Assembly (NCBI RefSeq): GCF_025370935.1
Contig: NC_133496.1
Coordinates: 3,970,292-4,034,291, forward strand
Reading direction: 5' to 3'
DNA: 64,000 bases
Source: Choristoneura fumiferana
Lineage: Eukaryota > Arthropoda > Insecta > Lepidoptera > Tortricidae
Shown here: piece after piece, positions 1-13,000 of the stretch
Position numbering within the stretch: position 1 is the stretch's first letter
Layout of the letters: each line of letters starts with the position of its first letter
Translations under genes and position numbers: made by a program
The notes under the pieces: model-generated
Seen by the model: only the letters and a program-made list of their open reading frames with translations
Databases searched by the model: none
What the model was told of the DNA's origin: nothing

Positions 1-940
1 TAATCGTTAATCTTACCTATTTATTGAAACCTATTATTTTCAATTACAATAGATATACGACTACAAACTCAAACGAATGATTCGGTAGGTAGTTATTTCA
101 TGTATTAATCGCGATAATTTCAGAAATCATTATTTATTTATAAAAGGAAGTAGGGAGGTTACCGTTACCATTTCGCAAAATTATTGCTCCCGAACTTAGT
201 GCCGTGCGGCCGACATACATCGCGTCGCGCACCGGACTGCTTTCCTGCGGTTTTCCTGCAATCTGCGCTTGAGGGGTGGGGTAACTCGAACCGGTGCGGG
301 GCGGAGCGTGGCCATTCTGTACGTTAGTACTATATATTCTGTGCCATCAGTCCGGGTGCGTGCGGCAGACATGTCCAGCCCAGTCCCACTGCAGCTTAGC
401 GATCTTGACACCCATATCGGTTATACGGTTTTGGACCGCACTCCACTCTGCATTGCTCGTTGGCAAACCTTGAGCCTGGACCTTTGAGCTTCGGTTAATC
501 AAACAGTATAAATAAATATAAATGTATCAAATATTTATTCTCTGCGGGGGTTTCTCTGCGGGATTGAATCAGAAATGATGATATCTGCAGTAGAACTAAG
601 GTTACCGACATAGCCCGAAGAATTGCGAAACTGAAGTGGCAATGGGCGGGGCACATTGCTCGCAGGACTGATGGCCGATGGGGTCAAAAGGTTCTCGAAT
701 AGCGTCCGCGGACTGGGAGACGAGCTGTCGGTAGGCCTCCAACAAGATGGAGCGACGACCTGGTTAAGATCGCGGGATCGCGGTGGATGCGAAAAGCACA
801 AGACCGGTCTGAGTGGAGAGGCCTATGTCCAGCAGTGGACGTCTTTCGGCTGACATGATGATGATGATGATGATGAAATATTTATTCTCGATGATGTAAA
901 CGATATTGTATTGAAATTCATTCCAATATGTATTATTCAG
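1..940. other. Intron upstream of the first visible attractin exon
   Basis: There is no attractin exon here that I can support; the 5' exons (signal peptide, EGF, CUB, first kelch blades) must lie left of the window because the first visible exon opens inside the kelch domain. A GC-rich stretch at about 200-490 is open in some frames but has no family motif. A LINE tail occupies about 585-875. Confidence 0.6.
585..875 (+). mobile_element. 5'-truncated non-LTR retrotransposon tail
   Basis: In translation (with stops and frameshifts) this reads as the C-terminal end of a LINE reverse transcriptase ORF: a KLKWQWAGHIAR-like segment, then RPPTRWSDDLVK-like, then a terminal CPAVDVFRLT-like segment, followed by an ATG trinucleotide run at about 854-875. 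This arrangement is typical of RTE-like elements in moths. It is a dead fragment with no catalytic core. The LINE assignment is firm; the clade is inferred. Confidence 0.75.
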
Positions 941-1053
941 GGGGCCTGGCAGTTTCGGGGCACACGGCAGTGACGGTTCGCTACAACGACAAGTCTGTTA
1001 TGCTCGTGTTCTTCGGCCACTCGCCGCATTATGGATATCTGCATTTAGTACAG
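941..1053 (+). CDS. Atrn: Attractin exon: kelch blade
   Basis: Acceptor tattattcag, donor CAG|gtattt. Opens with two bases that complete a codon and ends in phase 0. Reads GGLAVSGHTAVTVRYN, then LVFFGHSPHYGYLHLVQ; the GHSP-YGY string and the following Q-E-Y junction are attractin signatures. Confidence 0.85.
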
Positions 1054-4000
1054 GTATTTATTATAACATTTTATGGTTTGTTTAACCACAAAACAAAATT
1101 TTACAACACATAAAAGGTTTAACGACTTCAATTGATTTTGTACCATATTGTAAATTCAGTGAGGTCGAATATTTAGGTACATTAATGTGGTCGCTATATG
1201 TACCTCTTTGTGCTTACCTGGTCGCTGTATGAATCGGAAATGAGGAGATACTTAGATGAACCTTCACCGACATAGCCAAGCGAATTAGCTCGTTGAAGAG
1301 GCAATGGGCAGGGCAATGATGGACGGATGACCTGGTTAAAGCCGCGGGCTGTCAACCGAAGCAACTGGAGGTCTATGGAGGAGGTCTATGTCCAGCAGTG
1401 GACGTCCTACGGCTGAGATGATGATGATATGTATGTACCTAATATGCTTGGAAAAGGGTTAACCCCTCTCGCAAAAAGAGGGGTTTTATAAGTTCGACAA
1501 CATGTCTGTCTGTGGCATTGAAGCTCTCAAACGGATGGACCGATTTCAATGCTTTTTTACGTGAAACGAGTTTCCATGCTGTGGTTCTTAGCTATGTTTC
1601 ATTAGAATCGTTTCAGCCTTATATGGGATATTGATCTTCAGAATGACAATGTTGGGGTCTTTCAACTTTTTTAAGTTGGCTAAGTTATTTATAATAATAC
1701 TGAGCGTCAAAAAATCTGGCCCTCAAATCTATTCAGAAATAGGTAATTTTGTATGTAGTGGGAAAAATTTAGGTCCGCTGTGAAAATTTTTCGCCATAAT
1801 AATTCGAGCAATTATAAACAATATGTCCACTGCTCCTTCTAAAACCACTGTTTATTTTAGGAGTACCACATAGAAGAGGGTGTGTGGGTGGCAGTCCCAA
1901 CGGTGGGCTGGCCGGCGCGCGGCGGCTTCGGCCACACGGCCGTGTGGGACCCACTCTCCGACCGCGTGCTGGTGCACGGGGGACTCGTGTCACAAAGCGA
2001 GGCCACTCAGGTCAGTTACCTATGGCCTCTCAGGCTGAGTATCGTGGGTTCAAACCCCGGATCGCACCTCTGACTTTTTCTAAATTCATGTGCGAAATTA
2101 CATTTGAAATTTACCATGAGCTTTACGGTGAGGAAATGTACGGTTGAGAACATTTAAATTTATTCGTGGCATCACGTCGGCTCATCGAATTATTAGGGGC
2201 TGTTCCACCATCCATTGATTAGTGTTAACTGACGGTTAAATGTGATGCCGTCTCTATTTGTTTTGTTCGAATAGACGGAGACGGCATCACATTTAACCGT
2301 CAGTTAACACTAATCAATGGATGGTGAAACAGCCCCTTATTGTCAAAAGTGCTATGAAGCACTTGCAACTCCCTCTTGGTCATTTTCTTGGCTGGGCGAA
2401 CGCCCACTTTTACGAGCTACAGCCAAGGATGCCAGAATTCTGTAAATAGTAGAAACTAGTTCATTTTCTTTACTAAAATGGTCCACTGTGTACTTTTTCT
2501 CCCAAGTTTAAATTTGAAGTATAGATATTTACAACAAGTTTTCTCAAAGCTTCTTGTTTCGACGCCATTTTTACAAATAATAGAACGTGAAATAAAAAAT
2601 GAAACATGGTTCTCAATGGGGTTGCAATTACACCATAAACAAACTTTTTTCCTTAGGCCAGTAGTTTTTTTCTGAAAGCTTGGTGAATACGTTCTAATTT
2701 TTTGTTATCACCCGTTATATCAATAATCAGTCATTTATTTAAAAAAAAATGTATAAAGAAGATGGTTTACATATAATTTATAGTGCAACATGTTTTGTCA
2801 GAAAAATATGCAAAATATCTTAAAGTTGCGTGTATCGCTTGCATTTATAACAGTAACTATCTATATTGTAATCTAAATTACGAGTGTCATTAAATACCTT
2901 TGAATTATTTATAATTTTGACATTTTATTTAAAGTCGCGGCTGAATACAAGGCAATCGTGTGTTTCTGTCCACAGGCCCCGTCGGCGGCGCTGTATGAGT
3001 ACGACTACCGACGCAGGTTATTTAGGCCGCTGCCGTCCGCCCCCACCCCTAGATACTTGCACACAGCTGCTATACTATCGCCAGGTTAGTCATTTTTAGT
3101 TTAATTGTCGGTTACCCAACGCATATGACAGATGGTATACGTACAGCAGACTGTATGTGACAGATACTTCGACTTTAGAGTCTGCACACCGCGTTTTTGA
3201 ACGCAGCGTCGAAGCGCGTTGACTGCGCGTTTCTGTTTCTATAAACCAGCCGTACAACTCGCTCGCTGTTTTTTTGTTTTTTTTTTCTGCGAGTGTTGAT
3301 TTGGAATGTCGAGTGAGCGAAGGATTCTAATAATTGGATCACGAGTGAAGCGAGTGCTTCTAAGTTAAAATCCTGAGCGCAGCGAGTAATTCAAAGGTAC
3401 GAGATGCAAAGGCAAACTTTGATCTCGTGTGATACTTATTACTCCACCTCGGCAGCGAAAACATATTAAAGGCAAAAAAAAACCATGTTATTTGCAAAAC
3501 AAACAGAAGTTAAAATAAGTCAGCAAAATCGCATTTTGCTTACATTTTTTAAATAGCAAAACTTGCCTGTTTGAGGTGCTGAGCTGAGATATCATGAATA
3601 CTCGTCAAAGCCTTTTAATAAAGATGCTCGTAACTTGTCTTTGATTTTAATGTTACAATAACTATTGTTTTGCCGTAGGCATTATGCTGGTGTTTGGCGG
3701 CAACGCCCATAACGACAGCGCTGCGGCAGCCGTGACCAACCCGGCAGGCTCACAATGTTACTCCGCCGGCGCTCTACTCTATGACATAAGGTATGTAATA
3801 TAAACAGTAACAAGATTTCAACCAACATTATTAGATATAGGGATAACATGACATTGTGATTTCATAGTTTAACCCCTAATAAGACCCCGTTTATTGGAGC
3901 ATACTACCACAGAATCAAAAGCAGCTATCGAATACATACCTGGCGAAGGATATTAAAGCTAGTAGTATTTTCAGTAATTACAATGAATATTGTAACTTAT

Positions 4001-7000
4001 TACTAAAACAATAAGGTTGAATTTCCAAAACAATGCATGTGGTCGCTAAATCGCCTCTACCTTATTAAGGGTTAATTCCTCAGAAACTACTGAACCAATT
4101 TTAATGACACATAGCTAAAACTACCGCAGCTAAACTCGCTTTCACGCAAAAAACAATCGCATCGAAATCGGCATAGTTCTCCAGACAAACCGAAATTGGC
4201 ATCAAACTATAACAGCCCTCTTATTGTGGGGGGGGTTAAATTAACGTCACTGTAATTATATTAACTATTTAAGCTTTAATGATATTATCCGCCGGTCTCT
4301 TGCTACGGTCAATGTGCCTGCTATTTTAGAGCCGACAGGCATATCTAGAAATGACGGCAAGAGGCCGGACGGGATGTCTCTGATTTTGTGGAGTATGGGA
4401 CGTGTGCTAGTGTGGGATGCAACTTGTGTTGACACACTGGCCCCGTCACATCTCCACCGAACATCAATAAGGGCAGCAGCAGCAGCAGAAATGGCAGAAA
4501 CTGCCAAAGCAGGAAAATACAGTGGTCTCGGTGCCGAATATAGTTTTGTACCTTTCGGCGTCGAGACCCTTGGTCCGTGGGGCCCTGGCGCTCTGAGTCT
4601 CTTCAAAGATCTATCAAAGAGACTCGGACATACCACAGGAGACCGAAGAGCTGGCAGGTTCCTCGCTCAACGCATCAGTCTTAATCCAACGGGGAAATGC
4701 TGCCAGCATCTTCGGTACCATGCCGCAGGGTCCATTTTTAGATTTATTATAGTTTTAACTTATTTAATTTTATTGTACAGTCACGTCTAAAAATATGTAT
4801 ACAAAAACAAGGTTGCAATAATATATAGTCATACATTGTATCAAAAATATTTATCTATTACTGACACCAAAAAATTGTATTCATTAAACTTTTTCAGTAT
4901 TATGTAATCACAAAATGCTTCAGAAAGTTGCATACTTAAATAAATTCCATTTAAATGTATCCACCTCGTAGGCAAAAATAAGTATACATGAATGGGTTCC
5001 ATATACATATAACCACACCAATTTGGCAAATATTTGTATACGCCGTTTGATTCATAAATATGTAAACACGATTTGATATTTTGATTCGTTTTGAAGAATT
5101 ACTGTTTTGTTAAGATTACATGTCTGTCTCTTTCGTAACCTGCATGCGGGCAGGGACATACATACTACGAATCCATACTCCATTAAAATAATATTATATA
5201 CTGGTGACCCGTTCCGGTTACGGTATACATAGACACCGTGAATCACACTATTTATTTGTGAAAACCGCATCAAAATCCGTTGCGTAGTTTGAAAAATCTA
5301 AGCGTACAGACAAAAAAGCGACTTTGTTTATACTATGAGTGATGAATTGAAAGTAACTCTGTCTGTTCCGGTATCACGTCGAAACCGACTGGTTTCGACT
5401 GTCAAGGGGCTGAACATAGGGTACTTAGTTTTTATCTCCAAAAGCAACCCTTAAGGGGAGAAAATGGGGGATGAACTGACTGGAGTGAGCTGGATGAAAT
5501 TTGGTATGGATATATTTAATTTTTAATACACCATCAAGATCACCAAATACTTGGAAACGTCCAGAGTGGTCATTAATATCGACTAAGCCAAAGCGATCAA
5601 GTTGTTCGGGTCATCCACTGAGGACAGATCCACTGAAGCATCTATAATTTGCAATCTTTAATCATTGTAATTTTAATTATAGAAGACAGCTTCTGAATGA
5701 CGATGACAGAATGGCGATCTTGCACTTGACAGTATAAGTATATGTAAGTAATTGATTTTAAAATGAAGTTCTTCCATGAAGCCAGTGACTTTCTTTTATA
5801 ATATATAACCTATCTGAAGTTACAAACAGGTAGTGTTTTCTATCTTTAGTCTATACATCTTTATCTATTCACTTTAATGTGAAGTGTTAGAAGTGTGGAC
5901 AAGTGCGGCTCTACCACTAACAATTAACAATATAATTAAAATAAAAACAAAAAAATGCTTAGTGCACCTTTCTGAGAATGACCCTAAACTGAAATACTCA
6001 ATATTTACAAGTCAATTCAATCTAAGGACTGTCAAGTGCGTCATAGAATAATCGTGAGATAGACGTATGCAGTGACAAGTCCGCACTGTTTTCGTGAATT
6101 GTCAAATCAGTTAAATATACAACTTACGATTCTATGCCAGTCAGACAAGGTTTGTTGTTGCAGTCTGGATACATATTTATGAATCAAACGGCGTATACAA
6201 ATATTTGCCAAATTGGTGTGGTTATATGTATATGGAACCCATTCATGTATACTTATTTTTGCCTACGAGGTGGATACATTTAAATGGAATTTATTTAAGT
6301 ATGCAACTTTCTGAAGCATTTTGTGATTACATAATACTGAAACAGTTTAATGAATACAATTTTGTTTGTCAGTAATAATACATATTTATGATGAAAATGT
6401 GTGGCTACATATTTTTCAAATTTTTTTGTGTATACATACTTTTAGACGTGACTGTACCTAATATACCTTATATTAACATAATAAAGTATCTAATAAATGT
6501 CATGAACAGAATACGCATGAATGTCTGTTTCGATTGTATGTTTGTCTGTCAGGTGTGCGACGTGGCGAACCATCCCGACGCCGCCGGGCGCCGCGCGCGC
6601 CGCCGCCGCCGCCGCCATATTGCCGCTGCAGTCCAAACCCACCGCCATTATTTATGGGGGGTAAGTCTGAACGAGTCAAACTACGTGGAAATTGTTTTTT
6701 TTTTTTTTACTAGAGTTTACCCGCGGCTTCGCACGCCTAAACTATTCGATCTAGTTGTTACAATTGAATTAGTTAAAAAAATCCTGTGGGAAATACCTAA
6801 ATTTATATCGTAATCTTCATTGAGGTGTTGTGTTAAGAAAAACTATCCCGTGGGAATATTGGAATAAAAGTAGCATATGTGTTATTTCAGACATCCAGCT
6901 ATCTACATACCAAATTTCTGAATGACTTTAAGCCCAGGCCCAGCGTAATCTGGCGCGCGGCAATGAATGGGTAACAGACTGCAATGCAGGATAACGAATA

Positions 7001-10000
7001 GATTTCTTTTTCCCTGAATGGCAACACTGGCATGGATAATAGATCGCTCGTTTTTGGCTTGAAATTCGAACTTGTGATTTTATTTTGCTTAATTTACAAA
7101 ATTAACACACCCAATTTCATAGTTTCTCAAGTTTTTCGCGATTCCCAAGGTCAAAGAATCGAATTGCTTTAAAATTCCAGAGAAATAATGCGTTGTTAGG
7201 GAGAAACGTGTCAAAATGGTGTTGTAGAGCGCCATCCTGCTCTATCTCGTTTTATTGGTATATATATATATATATATAATGGTGTAGTTAGCATTTAGCA
7301 GTCATGGACATGGAGTAGGTACATTCGAGTGGAAACTGCCAAAGAAAATGGAATTACAAAAAAAAGTATGCAAATGCAAAAAAATGTAAATGCAAAGTTT
7401 TTGAGGACGAGTGCTGTGGAATAAAAGACCGCGAATGTGGTAGGTGCATTCAAGCTGTTCAATTGTACTCTAAAATAATAATACTATATGTATAATGATA
7501 ATAATAGTGTGTGTGTGTAATTTGAATGACATAAATAAATGTTAGCGTAAAGTACCTACGCGCGTGCATTGTTGTATGGAATAAAATGTACATATGTACA
7601 TACAGTCGAGGGAACGAATCACGTACCAGGTGGAGACTTTGTACTACTAATGTCATGTTGACATCCCATACATTTGCCAAAGAAATCATAGCGAAATTGA
7701 TTATGAAAAGGAACGTCCAGCCCTGGTACGTCATTTAGTTTCCTCAACTGTATGCCCAACAGTGGACGTCTCAAATGATGATGGTGATTTTTAATGAAAC
7801 ATTTTACGTAACTTGTAGTATTTTGTTTTATTTACCTTGTTTTTACAAGCTTTTATTTAACTTGCCCTGTTTGTTTATTTACTTGGTTATTTCGGTTAAA
7901 TCTTAGAAGCAAAATTTGACCCACTTTCAGTGGTCCGATTGACTTGAAATTAGGCACACTTACGTAAATTTGGTGACGATACAATAATCTGGTAGTGACA
8001 TCTTGTGGTCCTGCCAGGATCGTCTCAGCAGGAGGGAACTCCTTAACCGTTAATAGTACCGACTTGAAATTTGGTCCGGATATGCAGTTTAGATGACAAT
8101 GCAAGTACAGTAAACAGAAAGTACAGTCTGCTGAAAATCTTGTATTAAAAATGAAATTTTTAAGAAAAGCTTTTTTTTTTCAGTTTCGACGGTAGGCTCC
8201 GGTCGGACGCGCTGGTGTTCCAAGCGGGCGCGCCTTGCTCGTCGCACGGTGACGAGGCGTCGTGTGTGGCGAGCGCGGCGCGCGCATGCGTGGCGTGCGC
8301 CTGGCGCGCAAGGGAGCGTGCCTGCGTGCCGGTCAGTACACTATCAATAGCGAATATTACTGCAATTTTCTGCCAACAGAGTGCAGCACTAGCACGAAAC
8401 TGTATTTTTAGAGTATCTTAAATGCCGTAATATAATTATTATTTCAATTATTTTTTTGAAATATAGCTTTGAGTTATTTGGATTAATTAACTTTTTAGTG
8501 TTATTATTCTGTCCCGTAACTCTGGCAGGAGAGATCATTGATACACTTTGTTAGAATTTTTTTTGCTAGTAGCATGCTTAGGAGATGAGCCATGAAGGAA
8601 ATGCCTTCAACTTTCACGACTGTTAACTTTTAGTTGATTTGTACCCCATAAAATGATACTTTTAATTAGTAACTCAGGAGATGCTACCATGGCAACAAGC
8701 TACACTTAAAAGTTGACCCATCTGCTGCAGCATGTCTTAAGCTACACGATAGTATAAACAACTCAAAAGTATGTTTTTTTAGACACCCCTTATTGCCTTA
8801 AGAAGGTTCTATCCTAAAATTAAAATTCCTTCTACTGCTTTTCTCGCTGTAGTGAACTGAAAATTGTGTTTCGCTCGGCTGTAAAGTTTTTTAGCATCTC
8901 GTGCCTTGAAACCCTCGACGTCGCTCAGGTTTCAATATAAGCACTCGCGCCAAACACTAACTTTCCATCCTTGCATAACAAATTACTATTGTTGCAGCTT
9001 GAAATAGCGGGGTGGAATCAGTCGTTTGACGGCACGGCGAAGGCCTGCGCCAGTGAGCCTGTCACAGGTAAGCTTTACCCAGATAAAAAAAACTCACTAA
9101 TATTATAAATGACAAAGTTTGTAAGTCTGTTTGTTTGTTTGTTACTTTATCACGTCTAAACCACTGAACCGATTCAGATGATATTCGGTATACAGATAGT
9201 TTAGGTCCCGGAGGAGGACATAGGATAGATCCCGCGGGATAGCGATAAACGAATTCTGCGCGGACGGAATCGCTGGTAACAGTTAGTTATAAATAATTTT
9301 TTTAGGTACTTCCCATCGACTTAAAGTGGGGGTGATTTTTTTTCTCGTCCAACCCTATAGTGTTGGCTATCGTTGGATAGCTTTAAAACCATTACGGGTT
9401 TGCAAAGAGGATTTTCGATTCGTTTGTTTGCGAAATATTCAACTTTAAAGTGCAAATTTTCATTAAAATCGAGGTTGAAAAATTTTAAAAAATTCAGGAT
9501 GGTAGTAAGTATATCAAACTTTCAAGGAAAACTATAACGCTAAGTTTTCTTGAGAATTATTAGTTTATGAGTAAATATAGCAGCCTAAGGTATAAAATAT
9601 ACCTAAACTTGGAAGATTCCGTATAAAATACGAAATCCTCAGAAAAATATTACTTAATTTTTTCTTAATGGCTACGGAACCCTATTTCGGGCGTGTCCGA
9701 CACGCTCTTGACCGGTTTTTTTGTACGGAACCTTCGGTGCGCGAGTCCGACTCGCCAGGTTTTTTTATAAATACAGTATAGTATACTAGTACAGTAGAGG
9801 TATATCTAGTGACACGAGAGTTGAAGTGAATGATTACACACACAGCTACAACATGACATTGACCCATTCATTTCATTCTTCTCCTTTTGTGCTATCAGTT
9901 CTTTTTGTAGCTGTGTGTAATCATTCACTTCAACTCTCATGGCGTGGCACTACCTATAAGCAAGTAATAACCGGTTTACGGCAATAAAGGGTTTGTTTTC

Positions 10001-13000
10001 ACAAGCTTTTATTTAACTTGCAATGTATGTATGTATTAAATTTGACTCACTTCTAGTATGATTGATTTTTTGGAGTCTTTTTGTATTTTTTTTATTTCAA
10101 CTCCAAATTTGTTACTTTTACGGGTAGCCCGTGAAACCATATCGTAAATACAAACTGAGACAAGGATGCACAGATAAACCAGAAAAAGAGACCAGCACTG
10201 GGAATCGAACCCAGGTCCTCAGCATTCCGTGCTGCGTGCTATAACCCCTACACCACTGCTGGACAGGAATCTAGAAACGAATTTTAAATAAAATTTTATA
10301 GCACGCAGCACGGAATGCTGAGGACCTGGGTTCGATTCCCAGTGCTGGTCTCTTTTTCTGGTTTTTCTGTGCATCCATGTCTCAGTTTGTATTTACGACC
10401 ACTTCTAGTAGACGGATTAACTTGAAATTTGCCATAATTTATATGTAAATCTGGTGGCAATACAATTATAGTAATGTCATCCTGGTAGTCCAGCCAGAAT
10501 CGTCTCCACAGGAGGGAACTCCTCAATGGTTAGTGGCATCAACTTGAAATTTGGTACGATAATGTAGTTTACATGAAAGTGCAAGTATAGTCAACAAAAT
10601 GTGCAGTCATCAAAAAAGCTTGTATTAAAAATGTGATTTTTAACAAACACATTTCAGATACACGTCGGTGCCAGCTGGCTACCAGCTGCGCGGCGTGCAC
10701 GGCCGCCAGGTGCACCTGGTGTGGCTCCTGTATGAGTGAGCCGCAGCTGTGCCCCAGGCATTGGCCCAAGGTGAGTCTGTGCCCACATTTGACAAGGCAC
10801 AATAAACTAGCTGCGACATTTGCCCTAGGTAATATGGTTTTTATACAGAACAAAAACTTTCCGAACATAATCCACAGGTGCCAACATAAGTAACACGTAT
10901 TTTTAACATCTGTCACTGGCAAGTAAACGTCAATGAAAAACAAAATTTATCTTAGATTTTTTTTTCCTTCTCATGTTTCCCACTCGTCTATTGTTGTTTA
11001 CCTTCTATTTACGTTTGCCAAACTTTTTACTAAGGTATGAAAAAGTTTAGATTACTATTTTCTTCTAATTTTGTATTTTATTTAATAAGTATTTAGTCGT
11101 AGATGAATTATTGTATGCAACGTTGTATAAGTAAGTTAAAAAAAAACTCGTGGCGTCTTCTTACAATTTTCACTACGCTCACATCGTAACTCACACCACT
11201 CGCCTTCTTTGACCGCCGTTATACAACTGTTGCATGAAATACTCTACTCATTGTTAAAAGATGGCGCTGCTGGTGGAAGAATGCGCGGGCTCCGGGGAGT
11301 TGCCGCGCGACGCTTGTGGCCGCTACCACTCCTGCGCAGCCTGCCACGCCCACCAGCACCATCACGCGCACGTACGTACACACACACACGAACACAACAC
11401 TCATACACCCACGCACAATCAATCGGAGAGTTATAATTATCACCTTTTGACTTTGCCGTAGTCAGGTAAAAACAGGGAGCGGGAGAAAAAGAGAGATATA
11501 GGGGGGGAAAGGAAATATCTGACACATTCTATCGGCCCTAGTAATAGAATTGTACCAGATATTAACGCACGCTTTTTTGTGTCAGATATTAGTGCTAGTT
11601 ACTGTACAACAGAACTAAACGAGTNNNNNNNNNNNNNNNNNNNNNNNNNNNNNNNNNNNNNNNNNNNNNNNNNNNNNNNNNNNNNNNNNNNNNNNNNNNN
11701 NNNNNNNNNNNNNNNNNNNNNNNNAGTTATTAAATATGTTAAAAATAGCTTTACTGAGTCTATCCTGACTAAAAAAATCATAAAAAACCTAATGAACCAT
11801 CTTTAAGTGTGTTCAAAATTAACCATCTGAAGTGCTCTGCCCCTCCTTCACCCCCGCAGCCCTCTTCAATACGCTAGTAATGCACTGACCAAGACAGACA
11901 AACGATACGTGCTCGCGTGTGGTTGTGTGCGCCGTAAAAGTGTGCCCTGTGATCCTAAAGTGACCCTATCCCGCGGGAGCCTACTCATCGTAGCAGCCGT
12001 CTAACCCAGGTACCGTGCACGTTGACTTTCACTGACTTAACTTTCTCCATTTCATAATTTTCTCCCTTAAACATTTGGTAGCAGAGCGTGGTTCGATCCC
12101 CTCTTTAGTATTTAGTTACAAACTTTAAATAACGTTACATTCCCGTGTGCATATTTTGGCCCTCCTCCTAAATAGTTCGGTACTATTTACCTAAAGTTTT
12201 AAAACGTAAATATTCTATTTATGCGAGATTCACCGTTCGCCTGGGCAGCGCCTATTGTTCTTACGCTTACCTGAGCCGAACCTTTTTTTGCAGTATCGAT
12301 TTATTATTGCCAATTAATTTGGCATCTTGAGTCTTATTTGCAAGTATCGAAGGTGCAACTGTATTGATATAATAAAATATTTAACCAGAGTTGTTTACGA
12401 AGTAATCTGTTGTCAAGTTCATTAATATGATGGGTGATCGCGGAAACAATGATACTATGAGATCAACGTTATATACGGAAACCGCGGATTATCGGAACTC
12501 CATCGGGACTTTAAGACTCACTAGCGACTGGCTATTAAACGTGCACCGAGAACTTAACACCGCGCCCCAGGCACGGTTAGTAGTCTACCTAGACGACCTC
12601 GATGAACAATACAAGGAGTTCCGTGCGGCCAGCGCTCAGCTTCTTGGCGGACTTGACCAGGCTATCGATGTCGAGGAATACAATTATGTACAAAGTCTTG
12701 TTACTTCATTGCGTGATAAAGTCACCGATATAAAAATTAAGAGAAATGAATTGCTGCCGCCTCCGCCTACTAATGCGTCAAGTACACCCTCCCGCCCCAC
12801 AATGGCGGAGCGGGCTACCCTAGTGGGTTTCGACGCCGACCGTCCCCGTCTACAAAAACTTCCTGACCTTCCGATACCTACATTCAATGGGAGACCGGAT
12901 AGCTGGATTAGCTTCATTGACCAATTTGATAGTGTAGTCGATTCTCGACTCGACCTCCTTCCTACACAAAAGATGCACTATCTTATGAGTGCACTGTTCG

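Noticed and set aside
269..487. Open frame of 72 codons near the left edge as an attractin or new exon
   Set aside because: No family motif, no matching splice sites, and wrong content for the module expected before the exon at 941.
2247..2305. Hairpin as a transcription terminator or riboswitch
   Set aside because: The near-perfect palindrome has TTA target duplications and a relative at 21050; it is a MITE, and such terminators are not expected in an animal genome.
11372..11410. CA-rich run as a CRISPR-like or regulatory repeat
   Set aside because: Simple CA microsatellite; no spacer structure.
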